Assembly (NCBI RefSeq): GCF_027580225.2
Contig: NC_073342.2
Coordinates: 16,972,001-17,036,000, forward strand
Source of the DNA: Misgurnus anguillicaudatus
Lineage: Eukaryota > Chordata > Actinopteri > Cypriniformes > Cobitidae
Length of the DNA stretch: 64,000 bases
Reading direction: 5' to 3'
In this document: positions 22,741-35,573 of the stretch, piece by piece
How the letters are laid out: each line of letters starts with the position of its first letter
Numbering within the stretch: the first letter of the stretch is position 1
Notes under the pieces: model-generated
The model's database searches: none
Seen by the model: only the letters and a program-made list of their open reading frames with translations
What the model was told of the DNA's origin: nothing
Program-made: the position numbers and the translations under genes

Positions 22741-25092
22741 GTGAGGTCTGTCTGTCTGTCTGTCCATCTATCCATCCATATCTATTCATCTGTCTATCCT
22801 ATCCATCTATCCATATCCATCCATCTATCTATCCCTATCCATCCATCCATCCATCCCTCTATACCCACATCTATCCATCTATTCATCCATCCATCCATCT
22901 GTCTATCCATATCGATCCATCCCTATCTATCCATCAATATCAACATCTTTCCATCCATCAATCAATCTATATCCACATCTATCCATCCTATCCATCTATC
23001 CATATCTATCCATCTGTCTATCCATATCTATTCATCTATCTATACCTATCTATCCGTCCATCCATCCGTCCGTCCATCCCTCTATTCCCACATCTATCCA
23101 TCTAACATATATTCATCCATCTATTCATCCATTCATCCATGTATCTATTTCTATCCATTTGTCTATCCATATCGATCCATCCCTATCTGTCCATCTATAT
23201 CCACATCTTTCCTTCCACCCATCCATCCATTCATCGGTATCTATCCATCTATATCCACATCTATCCGTCCATCCATCCATCCATCCATCGATCCATCCAT
23301 CTATCTATATCCATCCATCCATCTCTATCCATCTTTCTATCTATTCATATCCATCCATTAATCCATCAATTCCATCTCTATACATCCATTCCTCCATCCA
23401 TATATATCCATCTGTCTATCCATATCTATCCATCTATATCCACATCCATCCATCTATCCATCCATCCATCCATCCATCCACCCATCTATTCATACATATC
23501 TATCCATCCATCTCTATATCCATCTATCCATCCATCCATCCACCCATCTATCATTCATCTACCATCCATCTCTCCGTCCATCCATCCATCCATCCATCCA
23601 TCCACCCATCTATCATTCATCTACCATCCATCTCTCCGTCCATCCATCCATCTCTATCCATCTTTCTATCTATCTATTCATATCCATCCATTAATCCATC
23701 CATTCCATCTCTATACATCCATTCCTCCATCCATATATTTCCATCTGTCTATCCATATCTATCCATCTATATCCACATCCATCCATCTATCCATCCATCT
23801 CTATATCCATCTATCCATACATATCTATCCATCCACCTATCCATCCCTCTCTATACATCCATCCATCTCTATATCCATCCATCCACCCATCTATCATTCA
23901 TTCATCCATCCATCCATCTCTATATCCATCTATCCATACATATCTATCCATCTATCCATCCATCCATCCATCAATCCATCCATCCATCCATCCATCCATC
24001 CATCCCTCCATCTCTATATCCACCCATCTATCATTCATCCATCCATCCATCCATATCTATCCATCTATCCATCCATCCATCCATCCATCCATCCACCCAT
24101 CTATCATCCATCCATCCATCTATATATCCATCCAACCATTCCTCTATTCCCACATCTATCCATTTATACATATATTCATCCATCTATTCATCCATTCATC
24201 CATCCATCCATCCATCCATCCGTCTATCTATTTCTATCCATCTGTCTATTCATATCGATCCATCCCTATCTGTCCATCTATACCCACATCTTTCCATCCA
24301 TTTATCCATCCATCCATCTATTCATCGCTATCTATCCATCTATATCCACATCTATCCATCCATCCATATCTATCCACATCCATCCATCTATCTATATCTA
24401 TCCACATCCATCCATCCATCAATCTCTATCCATCTTTCTATCTATTCATATCCATCCATGAATCCATCCATTCCATCTCTATACATCCATTCCTCCATCC
24501 ATATATTTCCATCTGTCTATCCATATCTATCCATCTATATCCACATTCATTCATCTATCCATCCATCCATCTCTATATCCATCTATCCAAACATATCTAT
24601 CCATCCATCTATCCATCCATCCATCCATCCATCCATATCTATACTTTATCCATATCTATATCCATCTATCCACCCATCTATCATTCATCCATCCATCCAT
24701 CTATCCATATCTATCCATCTATCCATCCATCCACCCATCTATCATCCATCCATCCATCTATATATCCATCCATCCATCCATCCATCCAACTATATCTATT
24801 AATTTATCTATCCATCTATATCTTTCTATCCATTTATCAATCTATATCCATCCACCTTTATCTCTTTATTCACCTATATCTATATCAATCCATTCATATA
24901 TTAATCAATCCATCCATCTATACATTCATCCATCCATCTATCCATCCATATCTACACATCCATACATCCATCTATATCTATATCCATCCATCCATAAATC
25001 CATTAATCCATATATCCATCCATATCTATCTTTCCATCCATCCATCTCTATCTATCCATCTATATTTATATCCATACATCTCTCTATTGTGT
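22741..25092. repeat. CCAT/CTAT-type satellite, about 2.35 kb, imperfect
   Basis: Nearly the whole stretch is built of 4-base units CCAT and CTAT (on this strand ATCC/ATCT), with local higher-order repeats: a block holding TCTATCCATCTTTCTATC and CATCCATTAATCCATC recurs near 23310, 23640 and 24420, and one with CCACCCATCTATCATTCATC recurs near 23540, 23600, 23880, 24020 and 24670. All three frames of the plus strand are open over long distances and would give His-Pro-Ser-Ile repeats, but this follows from the period-4 unit lacking stops. Confidence 0.97.
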
Positions 25093-26214
25093 ATCTCTAA
25101 CTCTCTCACAATATTTTTTTACTGTTTTTAAACGTGAACTTTGAAAATAGACAAAAAGTTGGCATGCAGTTTATAGAGGTATTAAATGATTGCGAATAAC
25201 ACAGCTTAGATATTTTGGTCTTGGATGTATGTGAATTTGATAAGAAATATAGTTCTCTGACCTCGCCATCTTGGGAAATGTGAGCGCTGTGAGAAAATAT
25301 TTCAGAAAAGTGTGAGATCAGAAGAACAGGTCTCCATATGTTTTCAGTTTCATCACAGGTAAAAGAACACTCTATAAGAGATACTATAAAAGGCAAATCC
25401 TACAGGCAAATCATGAAGTGCTTTGAATAAAAACTGTGCGCCCTATATCTAGAGCGTTAACTCCCTCGATCAACATACAGACATAATATTTAAATAATTG
25501 TATGAATCATCAAATTTCATTAAACACACAAACCGGCAGAAGACGCAGGTGTGCCGAGTGGCTAAAAGGACACTGGATGTGGACACGGCCTAGTGTACAT
25601 GTACACATAACCTGTCATCCACCCCCCATAAACAAACACACACATGCAAAAAACACCGGCCCTCATCTCCTCCCCCTTCTGAGGCATTAGATTAGTTCAA
25701 AGCCCCAAAGAAGTAAAGGCATATGGGAGGAATGATCCACAGGACAGGAAATTGGGCTTTTTTCTAAAGACCTGTTATGAGAAGAGCAGTGTGAAGTTGC
25801 GAGCTACAACCAGACTGCACACATTGCCCCCGGTTGCTTTGTTTAGTCTATCAATTATTTCTGCAAGGATACCCATCTCTGCAGCAACCCAAGCGCTGTT
25901 GCCAGGCTCCGGAGAAATCAGTAACATTACCTTAACCATAAATAGCAAAACCAAAGTCTTGATTATAGATTGGTTGTTTAGAAAGGACAAGCATGTTTAA
26001 AACTTTCCAAACTACTATTTTAAGAAATTGAAGTAATATATAAATGTGCTAAATTTTAAGCTTGTCAATACTAGTTTTGGTGACATATGTATAAGCCTGA
26101 GGATATTATTACAACATTTCAACCGCCATAATACACAATAACATTCTTACAACAAAGCACATAAACGCATCATAACGCATTATCCAATACATAACAATAT
26201 GATTTATATAATAA

Positions 26215-26490
26215 AAGTCATATAAATCTGAATGAGGTTGTATTTGTTAACATAAGTTAATGCATTACCTAACATGAACTTACAACTTGACTAATTTGAG
26301 TTCATTTTAATTTCAACATTTACGAATACATTTTTAAATCTAAAGTTGCAATTGTTAACATAAGTTATTGCACAATGAACTTACTTACATGTTGGCATTA
26401 ACAAACATTAATAAATGCTGAAAAATAAATTGATGTTAGTTTATGTTAGGTAATGCTTTCACTAATGTTAACCTTTTTGTAAAGTGTTAA
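26215..26490. mobile_element. Miniature element with TTAACATAAGTTAATGCATT arms
   Basis: Left arm TTGTTAACATAAGTTAATGC is mirrored by TATGTTAGGTAATGCTTTCACTAATGTTAAC near the right end, which finishes TTGTAAAGTGTTAA. The same ends occur in the elements at 27525-29555 and 56577-56863. Confidence 0.7.
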
Positions 26491-26810
26491 TCTCATTTCT
26501 AAATAATCTAAACATATTCAAAACAAAACTTTTTACAACACTTTTGCCTCTCAGGTAAAGGCGTGTTGGTAATAAAAGTGTGTTTGTTTGCAATTCCATA
26601 TTCCATATGATTTTCTTTAACAGCCAAAACATTTTCCTTTCCAAACAACTATTTTTTTACAAAATTGATCCGAGATCAGAAACCGGCAGCGTAAGAGGCT
26701 GTCATCGAAACACAAACTCCCTCTCTCCCCCGCACACAAAAACAGTCCCACGTGGCAAAGCAACTTACCACCCCATAAATCCTCAAACAAAGAAAATTCC
26801 TCCTCTCTAC

Positions 26811-26950
26811 CTCTGAGTGTCGGAGCCAGGCTGCAGAATTCCCCTGCAGGAGCCTGATCCGGGAGCAGCCGGTGTGAAGCCGCTAAAACTTAACTGGGTG
26901 GCGGGGAGCTTCATGTGTATCTCCACTGCACTACTTCCCCCTTTCCGCAT
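26811..26950 (-). CDS. nav3: Candidate alternative first coding exon of nav3 (splices to exon G)
   Basis: A 140-nt open stretch beginning at an ATG (26950-26948; a purine at -3) and ending at donor CAGAG-GTAGAG. It encodes MRKGGSSAVEIHMKLPATQL then SFSGFTPAAPGSGSCRGILQ and PGSDTQ. It ends in phase 2, exactly what exon G needs, giving PGSDTQ-S-WDDSSSVSSG. A second in-frame ATG at 26914 could be used instead. The region is richer in G+C and CpG than the intron around it, has a pyrimidine-rich leader, and lacks transposon marks. Its protein has no similarity I recognise, so the call rests on phase, splice site and composition. A product starting here would lack the CH domain and exons upstream of G. 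Confidence 0.5.
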
Positions 26951-27070
26951 TACACTGTTCTGACTGACTGAGAGAGAGAGAGAGAGCGAGAGACCTTTAC
27001 ACACGTACACTCCAACAACCAACCACAGGCAGAGGGGAGCGGCTTCACCGGCTGAAGGAATGGTAATCTG
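26951..27070 (-). promoter_or_regulatory. Putative 5' leader/promoter of the internal first exon
   Basis: Upstream of the candidate ATG on the minus strand lies a CT-rich tract (26969-26993) preceded by GC-rich sequence (GGTGAAGCCGCTCCCCTCTG). No TATA box is evident. The start site cannot be read from sequence. Confidence 0.3.
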
Positions 27071-27524
27071 ATCACAAAGCAGTTTAAAGCACAGCAGGAC
27101 TTCAAAAGAAGATGGGTGTTGACTCGCTAAGCTGGTCTCAGAACAGAGCTGCTGGATTCGAATGAGACGTTAAGATGTTCATTAAGTTGAGTTAGTCATG
27201 TGTAATGTGACAAAGCTTTAAGCAAATTTAGAGTGGTCACCAAACCTGTTTCTAAGTGTTTAGTACGAACACATCAGGATTGTGTGAACTTAAAACAAAT
27301 ACAGAGAAAATGCTCCAAAATCAGTGCTGGGTTGTTTCAAACCATGGTTGGGTAAAAATGGACAAACCTAACCTTTGGGTTGAAGTAACCTCGAATATGT
27401 CCATATTTTACCCAACCATGTGTTGAACCAACCCAGTCTCTTTTAAGAGGGGAGTGCTCAGTGGTTCCCCTTAAGATGCTTTCCCAAAGAAAATAAGTTT
27501 TCTTGCATGGGAGAAGTGGTTACA

Positions 27525-29555
27525 GTAAGGCTGTATTTGTTAACATTAGTTAATGCATTAGTTAATGCTAACCTAGACCACAAATCCAATAATAAGGGTC
27601 AATTTTTTTTAAATTGAGATTTATACATCATATCAATAAATAAATAGGCTTTCCATTGATGTATGGTTTGTTAGGATATGACCATATTTCACTCAAAAAA
27701 AAAAATATTTTTGCACCTTGTCTAATTAACTTAAATGAAACAAGTTAATACAACACAATTTTTTATTTTTTTTGTCTCAACCTATTTTTATAATGTTCAA
27801 TCTGCATAAATAAAAAAATACTTGAACTTAATCATTTTATATTGGGACCACATTAATGATTTTTGTTCCTATTACTTACTGGGCCCTGAATCTGTATTTC
27901 CCTGCCTTTGGAGAGTAATTTTTTTAATTAAGTGTAATTTTATGCATTTTCAGGTAAAGAGAAAGACTTTATAGTGTTTAATGTTGGTTTTTCTTATTGG
28001 TTTAGAAGAGTTTGTGTTATATTTTTACAAATTGTTTGGTTACCATCGTGCAGAAGAGTGGTGCTTGTGGTTAGGTTGTGGATGTGACGTACGTACTTCT
28101 TTAACTGTGTTAATGCCTGTTTGAAGATCAATCTCTTCTCACATGTTCATCCAATATGTCATTAGCATGCTAACGTGTGCTTATGCTAATTAGTATTATA
28201 TAGAAACTGACAATTGGTTTAACTAGACTTTTTTGCTTGAATGAACTTGTTTTGTCTTTGTTGAACAGACCAGAATTAATTGCGTGGAAAAGTTTTCCTT
28301 AACTGAATTAAGTTTATTGAACAAGATATTTTTATGACCATTGAAAATATATTTATTAAGTTGGTGCAACAAAATATTATTTGTTTAAATTTACTTATTG
28401 TATTCTTGTTGTACAAGCCAAAACTAATTTCGTGGAAAAGTTTTCCTTAATTCAATTATGTTGAATGAACAAACAATTTTTTTGAGTGTTGGCAGAGATA
28501 CACCAATTTGAAAATCCGGAGTCAGAGGGTAACATTTTTTAATTTGAAACAGTCGCCTCTAACGTTGTACAAATGAAGTCCTTAGCAAAACATATTACTA
28601 ATGATAAATGGGTCAGTGACAAAAACAGTTTGGCAGGATGAGAAATATAAAAATCTTTTTTTTTTAAACTTGGTTTTAAAAGCATGCATCAGGTTTATTT
28701 CAATGCACATAGTGTATTTATGTTATTTTTACGCAATAAAAAATTACATTTGCACCATTTTCATGAAAGTTACGACTGAATGGACCTGAAAATGTCAAAT
28801 GGTGTAACCACCAATTGTGCCAAAGAATAAGAAATATTACATTTTATCCACCTTGATGGCATGTAAGCGTAATCATAAAAAAATTAATTTTAAAATATTT
28901 TATTAGTTATTTCTAAATGTAAATTTTAATGCGTTTTGTAATATTTGTCCTGACATATGCTGAAAACAGCTCTGTTTTCTAAATAATCTTTAACAAATGA
29001 TGTACAAATTTATGTTAAAAAATCATATTACACTAAACTATTATTTTATTTGATTATATTTTATTCAAAAAAAAAAAAATGAATATATTTATATTTTCAT
29101 TTAAAAAAATACTAGTTACACCAATTGACAAAGACCGGTTACACCACATTGACATTTTTTGCAACTATCCCCCAAATATTCTTTCAAAATGAAATAAAAC
29201 CAGAAATTTTAGACTTGGTCCTTAAATCTACAAATTTATTTTAAAATTTTAACCCTTTTACATTTAATTAAACCATACGGACACAAAATATTAAATGTCA
29301 CGTAATTGACCCAAATACATGTTTTATGTATTTACGGTACGAAACTTACAACATATCTTCTTGATCTTTACTTAATATATCCTAATGAATTTATAATTTT
29401 GACCCATGTTGGCTATTAAATATACCCGTGCGACTTATGACTGGTTTTGTGTACAGGGTCCCAAATGCTGATTAACAATATTGCTTATTGTTAGTTCATG
29501 TTAGCTAATGCATTTAGTAATAATAACCATACAAACTTATTGTAAAGTGTTAACA
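27525..29555. mobile_element. Miniature element split by a nested insertion
   Basis: The left arm (27525-27576, GTATTTGTTAACATTAGTTA) and right arm (29478-29555, ending CTTATTGTAAAGTGTTAAC) are the two ends of the same element type as 56577-56863. They are separated by a second repeat, about 27577-29470, that begins CTAGACCACAAATCC and ends GACTGGTTTTGTGTACAGGGTC, itself a common cyprinid repeat; within this a further pair of inverted ends, CACTCAAAAAAA (27691) and TTTTTTTGAGTG (28481), marks a third insertion. Three levels of nesting are therefore visible. Confidence 0.7.
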
Positions 29556-29569
29556 GAGACGCTGAAATA

Positions 29570-29805
29570 GACGAAATTGTCATTTTTTGAGCTCAATAGT
29601 TCATAGAGCTATTAAATGACAGTAGTGGTTGAATGTTTGGAGCACCTTGACTTCCATAGTGGAGGGAAATACTATGGAAGTTTATGGTTATCCAAAATTG
29701 CTTGATTACAAACATTGCTCAGAAAAAGAACAAAGAAATAAATACAAGATGGAAATTGAGGGTGAGTAAATGACAGAATTTTCATTTTTGGTACTACAAC
29801 ATTCG
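29570..29805. mobile_element. Family D-like element, degraded
   Basis: ACTTCCATAGTGGAGGGAAATACTATGGAA is the centre and GGTGAGTAAATGACAGAATTTTCATTTT the right arm of an Angel-like fold-back element; the left arm is divergent. Confidence 0.6.
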
Positions 29806-30049
29806 TAATAAGTTATGGCTAAGTATGGTTTTATAGTTTGGACGCATAGTGTGAGTGGAGTTTAGTGTGCAGTTAACTTGTGGCCAATAAGTGACTAAAC
29901 TATGGACTTAACCAAACCTGCCCAATGAGCTCATTCCACAATGTTTTGTGTTCTCGTGCCCTGTTGTTTAAAAAGGTTCTATCAGGGTCACATCCCATAG
30001 TTAAAGGTCAAACTATACTAATCCTTAGCTTGGACCAGACTAGCCAACA

Positions 30050-30430
30050 ATGGCACGGGATGTGATTCCCTCAAATTCTTCCAAAACAGTAAACAGCATT
30101 TCGGAAAGCTGGCACAACTCTGTGTTGGCGAACGAGGGGCCGATACGCAGCTGCGCTTATATATACAAACCCGTAAAAATAGATATAGCCACTGATGTAG
30201 TGTTCAAAAGAGGCAAATGCAAACAAACCCGAAATCCGAAAGGTTTTGGGAGTGTGATGAGAGGTTCCTGTCTTCATGGAGAAGTTATGAGCGTGTTACT
30301 GTATATAATAACACAGAGACTGACGGAGAGGGAGAGAGATTCCGGCTCTCGTGCCCAAAAGTTTGCCGCCAGACGTGTGTAATGACAGAGCTGCAAGTGA
30401 GCATGAGGAATTCGGAGTAACTCCTTTCTC
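30050..30430. other. Unique, CpG-bearing intronic stretch
   Basis: No repeat family seen elsewhere in the window matches this stretch. It has open frames on both strands (68-110 codons) without recognisable similarity or clear splice sites. It might be a conserved regulatory element, but that is only suggested by composition. Confidence 0.3.
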
Positions 30431-30721
30431 CAGCCCTCTTCTGAGCTCTCATCTACTTCAACATGACTTAAATATAAAAGTATGACAAAGTTAAGGACTT
30501 TTTGGATCTCACTCATCATCTGTTAGGACTTTTCTGTCTCCTTTATTTGGGGACGTGCAGCATGATTTGCATAGTTTAAGTATAGAAATTGTTTTAGCAT
30601 TTCATTTTTGTTGCCACAATTTTATGTGGAGCCAACAAAATGGCCTTTAAGGCTCTAAAAGGGGTCCGAAAGAAAGAAGTGAAGTGGTAATAAATAATGT
30701 GGATTAACAATACACTTTCTT

Positions 30722-30900
30722 TAAAGGTTATTGTGTAACATTTAGAAGGATCTCTTGACAGAAATGCAATATAAGAGATACATAACTATATTATCAGTGG
30801 TGTATAAAGACCTTACAAAATAAACTCTATTGTTTTTATTACCTTAAAATGAGCCGTTTTTTATCTCCATACACTGCGGGTTTCCTAACGAAACATTCCA
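30722..30900. repeat. Partial copy of the 12491-12856 repeat
   Basis: Shares GAAATGCAATATAA, ATATTATCAGTGGTGTATAA and ATCTCCATACACTGCGGGTTT with the copy at 12491; it is cut off at about 30900. Confidence 0.75.
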
Positions 30901-30916
30901 GAATAGGTTAATTTAA

Positions 30917-31562
30917 AGGGACACTCCACTTTTTTTGAAAATATACTAATTTTCCAGCTCCCCTAGTGTTAAACATTGATTTTTACCGTTTTGGAATCCA
31001 TTCAGCCGATCTCCAGGTACCACGTTTAGCATAGCTTAGCATAATCCATTGAATCTGATTAGACCATTAGCATCACGCTTAAAAATAAGCAAAGAGTTTC
31101 AATATATTTCCTATTTAAAACTTGACTCTTCTGTAGTTACATTTTGTACTAAGACAGATGGAAAATTCAAAGTTGTGATTTTCTAGGCTGATATGGCTAG
31201 GAACTATACTCTCATTCTGGCGTATAATCAAGGAATTTGCTGCCGTAACATGGCTGCAGGAGGCGCAACGATATTATGCACTGCCCGAAAATAGTCCCCT
31301 GCTATTAAAGTTAACAAGGGAACTATTTTCAGGCACTACAAAAGAGTCAAGTATTAAATAGGAAAAATATTGAAACTCTTTGGTTATTTTTTAGCGATGC
31401 TAATGGTCTAATCAGATTCAATGGATAATGCTAAGCTATGCTAAAAGTGGTATCGGCAGATGCGGAGATTGGCTAAATGGATTCCAAAACTGTAAAAATC
31501 ACATTTTTAACTCTAGAGGAGCTGGAAAATTAGCATATTTTAAAGAAAAGCTCAGTGTCCCT
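30917..31562. mobile_element. Family C palindromic element, TTAA-flanked
   Basis: TTAA at 30913-30916 and 31563-31566; ends AGGGACACTCCAC and CTCAGTGTCCCT. The arms (TTTGGAATCCATTCAGC / GCTAAATGGATTCCAAAA; TTAGCATAGCTTAGCATAAT and inverse) face each other around a centre with CCGTAACATGGCTGCAGGAG. A piggyBac-type target, no transposase. Confidence 0.9.
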
Positions 31563-32164
31563 TTAATTTAAGTCCATTGATTGGGTTTATCCATATTTTA
31601 CACAACCATCTGTTGAAACAACCCAGCTTTTGTTTTGCTTTTAGGAGTTTACCTCTGCTACCGTCACAAGTTAGTAGTGTGTCTATTTTTAGTTGGTTAC
31701 TCCCCAACACTGTGCACTCGATCCATTTCTCTTAAAAATCTTCCCTCTTTCTCTCTCTCACACACACATTGTGGTGTGGGGGTTACGTGGTCTTGTGTTG
31801 ATGGATATCCTCTTCCCTCAGTCTTCTATTCAGTTTCTCTGTCCTGCCATCTCTTACTTCCTGTTCTCTGGGCACATTTGCATGTGAATAGACTGCCGGG
31901 TGTGATGAATGATTAAGATCATTGTTTCGACCATTAGATTAACACAGTTGAGGGTGTGATTCCCCTATAAGCACAATTGCTACAAAGTTTACATGTAGGT
32001 TTGAAAACCAGAGAGTTCAGAATATAGCAAATTTTAACATCTGGAACAAACGTTTCTTCTTTACTTACTACTAATAAAAGCTCTAAAGAAGAACAATCAA
32101 ATAATAATTAAATTAACAAAAATATTAATCAACAGCTAAATATTAAATTACATAACATACCATC

Positions 32165-32875
32165 TAGAAATGTACATTTACATGTACATTTATTTTTGCA
32201 TTAGGCAGATGCTTTTATACAAAGCGACTTAAAGGTCCCTCTGCTTTCGGTTAAACATGAGCAGGATAAATGTCGGATTTAAATTGACGTGAACTAATAT
32301 TATGTCAGAGTCTGCTGCTTGTGTTGTTAGTAAACATGCTGCACAGTGTTTTGTATGTGTATATGTAAGAGCTTTTTTTCTGATATTTTAGCGCAATTGA
32401 TAAAAATAAGCTTGCGCAACTTTCACAGGCTTGCAAAATTAAACGAATGAAAGACGTGGAGATCAGCCGATTTAGTGTTATCAATAAAAGCCTAAAGATA
32501 GCGCTGTACACTGTATGTTCGCACTAGAAGTCAGAAAAGATGTAAAACATTGTGCTTGATACATCAAATTAGATAAATGGGCGGAGAGTAGGCGGTCTTT
32601 TATGGCTGCTTGAACATATTCGACCAAACACGCGTTTACACCACAAAAGCAATCCGATCGAATGCGTTTTCAATGACCTCTGATTGTGGTTGAAAGTGGA
32701 CGAGCTCAAAACTTTTTGAACACTTTTTACACCTGTCTTTATCATCGTCCACTTGCAATCCAATCGACGAAAACGCACCTTAATACCAGGTGTAAACAGC
32801 AACATTTATCAGTGTGTTCCTCGGAATTAAACCCAGAATATTTGCATTGATAATGCAATGCTGTATCAGTTGAGC
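32165..32875 (-). repeat. tRNA-derived SINE (minus strand) interrupted by a miniature element
   Basis: The SINE tail (ATTAGGCAGATGCTTTTATA, 32200-32222) and its tRNA-like head (on the minus strand GTAGCTCAACTGATACAGCATTGCATTATC, 32838-32870) are about 570 bases apart instead of adjacent. The intervening 32240-32805 has inverted words GTTTACACC / GGTGTAAAC and is probably an inserted DNA transposon; its left border is not clear. Confidence 0.65.
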
Positions 32876-33885
32876 TACAAAAATACGTAAAACTGCAATT
32901 CGTATTGTTGCCTCTCTATCGCCATCTCTGTTTGAAACATAAAATTGCAGGTTACTAATACGTGTTTCATGACGTCAAACTTCCTGTGAAATCGTACTCA
33001 ATAGCTCAACTTATAAATAATTTTTCTATGTTCTTGCTCAACAAGTGTTTTTTTATTTTTATCCAAAAGTAAAAGCCATGAATGTAGCTTTAATAAACTG
33101 GGGGTTCAAAAGTTAACTTTCAAAAGAAAACTCTGAATTTATAAAAAGTTAAATTCACCATTTAACCTTATATTCAAATTGGCATGTGGACAAACAGCAA
33201 AATGTGTATTATATTATTACAGTTTAAAGTGTATTCTTTGAATCGACTGGTGGTCAAAGGAAGAGACTATTTTCTCTTACAGATGAAAGATAAAATCTCT
33301 CTCTCTCTCTTGTCTCATCCATTCAACTGTTTGGAGTGGGAACTCTGCTGTGATTGCTAAGCCCCCCCTTAAAGCCACATGGAGCGATTCTTTCTCTCTG
33401 TGTATCGCTTGCTCCATCAATACCAGACATGTCAAGCGCAAACGGATGGATGCGCTTTTGTATTCTTAATTCGAACCAAAACAACAAATCAACCTCAATT
33501 TCCTCCCTTTTGCCGTCTCTTATTTTCAAAACATCCCCTTTGTATTTTCCCAAAAGATCAAGTTTCCTAAAAGTTCAGTCTTGACATGACAACAAGAAAA
33601 ATAATTGCACGGGTGTCTACTAATGCAGCTTCGAGGTGAAGAATGTGCCGAATACAGTCACTGAGCCTGTCCTGAGGGCTTGGAGTAAAACAACCAGACT
33701 TATAACCGTCTGCATTATTGGAACTGAGGTGATGACTTCAGCATAACTGATGACAAAAGACAGCGGTTTTGAAAATTTTGCAGGAGGACTTAAATTAACA
33801 ATTTAAAATATAGATTTGCAATAGCAGTAATAAATGCAATAAGTAAAATATGATTAAATAAAAACATTTAAAAGATTCTTTTTAA

Positions 33886-34285
33886 AGGGACACTCTAAAT
33901 TTAAGTCTTGACTCTTATGTAGTTACATCGTGTACTAAGACCGACAGAAAATTAAAAGCATATGCCAGAATGAGAGTATAGTTCCTAGCCATATCGGCCT
34001 AGAACTATCCCAACTTTTAATTTTCCGTCGGTCTTAGTACACGATGTAACTACAGAAGGAGTCAAGTTTTAAATGGCTGCAGGAAAAATATCAAAACTCT
34101 TTGGTTATTTTTTAGCGCAATGCTAATGGTCTAATCAGATTCAATGGATTGTGCTAAGCTACACTAAAAGTGCTAGCGTCAGACCTAGAGATCAGCTGAA
34201 TGGATTCCAAAACGATAAAAATCAAATGTTTCACTCTAGGGAAGCTGGAAAATGAGCATATTTTCAAAAAAAGTGGAGTGTCCCT
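33886..34285. mobile_element. Family C palindromic element, TTAA-flanked, shortened
   Basis: TTAA at 33882-33885 and 34286-34289. Ends AGGGACACTCTAA and GTGGAGTGTCCCT. The left arm lacks the outer ~150 bases seen at 30917 and 46286, so only the inner arm pairs. Confidence 0.85.
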
Positions 34286-34517
34286 TTAAGATGACCAGTC
34301 AAAATATATGCATACATACTCCAACACAAAAACACAAAGAGACAAAAAATTGTATTTCCAATTTTACACTTCGCTGTCTAGTGATATCCACTGTGTTAAC
34401 TCCTGTCTTTCTCTACTGTATGTTAGTAAATCCATGAGAACCAGACACACCAATAATATCTAAGATCCTAATCAGCTTCAGGCATAACACAAACACTACT
34501 GTATGCTTCTACTGTAC

Positions 34518-34518
<1 letters not shown>

Positions 34519-34573
<55 letters not shown>
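34519..34573. repeat. TG microsatellite
   Basis: Uninterrupted (TG)n of about 55 bases. Confidence 0.98.
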
Positions 34574-34575
<2 letters not shown>

Positions 34576-35273
34576 TGTTTGAAATGTGAAAGCTTGTACA
34601 TAATGACTATACCTGCTATCCTATTATGAATACTAATGCACGTTTGGCAAGACGCCAAGTTTACTGTTCGCTCTTGTGCTCGGATCAAAGTCTGGTTGGA
34701 TAACACACTTGTGTAGGTGGACGTTTCTTACCCCTACAGGCTTCTGGTGAAAATGTTAAAAAAACAGGTCAAGAAAATTCTTTCTAGAGAAAAACCTACA
34801 TGCACATTATAAATCAAAATATGAGAAGAGAAAAATATTATTAAAAACCACGCAAAATGCCTTCGGAGAACTATTTTAAGCTTACTTGCAAGTCGTAAAT
34901 CAAAATGTCATTTATAACAGGACATATGGCAAACAAACAGAAAAACATTGCATGTACTGTAGACATATCTAACGTTTACAATGTAAAGCTTTCTCCAAAA
35001 GTAAGGGATAATTTATAGACAGCCTGTCTGGGCTTATTTCGTGATAACAACCGGTTGACTGAACATTATACCGCTTATTACACGGCTATTCACCCTATAA
35101 GTAAGGTAAGGAACATTAAATATTGATTTGAAATCATTTTTATCAAATGCAGACCTTCCGCAAGGAAAACATAGATTTTAGGATAAGACAAGATGTTGAA
35201 ATGTCATGAACACACTATTTGGATTAATAATCTGTAAATATAATGTCATAAATGTAATAAAAAAACATATTTA

Positions 35274-35573
35274 TAGACCGTTTCAGCAGTAACAACATAA
35301 ACAAGCGGCTGTCGTGGTCCACACGTAACTTCCGGTAAACTCTGCTAAGAATAAATAACAACAAAGTTATTTAAACATAGTTTATGTATATAACAAGCCA
35401 AAAAACAACACATAGATTATGTAGGAAACCAAAATATTAGTTATTTTCGATGAGGCATTTGTTCATGAGATCAGTTTAGCAACCAGTCAGACCATTTAAA
35501 AAAAAAACGAAACCGGAAGTAAAGTTCGGATCCAGACGTGTATCAGCGCACGTGCGTCCAATGAAACGGTCTA
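35274..35573. mobile_element. Miniature element with TAGACCGTTTCA ends
   Basis: Ends TAGACCGTTTCA and TGAAACGGTCTA are perfect inverted repeats, with TA on each side (35272-35273 and 35574-35575). 300 bp, no coding frame. A Tc1/mariner-type or TA-target element is likely. Confidence 0.8.

Noticed and set aside
22741..24802. Open frames of 206, 440 and 547 codons rich in His-Pro-Ser-Ile
   Set aside because: They are a by-product of a period-4 repeat with no stop codons; overlapping plus-strand frames are open over the same array, and there is no start context, domain or non-repeat part.
30050..30382. 110-codon plus-strand frame
   Set aside because: No similarity, and the opposite strand is open as well; treated as unique noncoding DNA.
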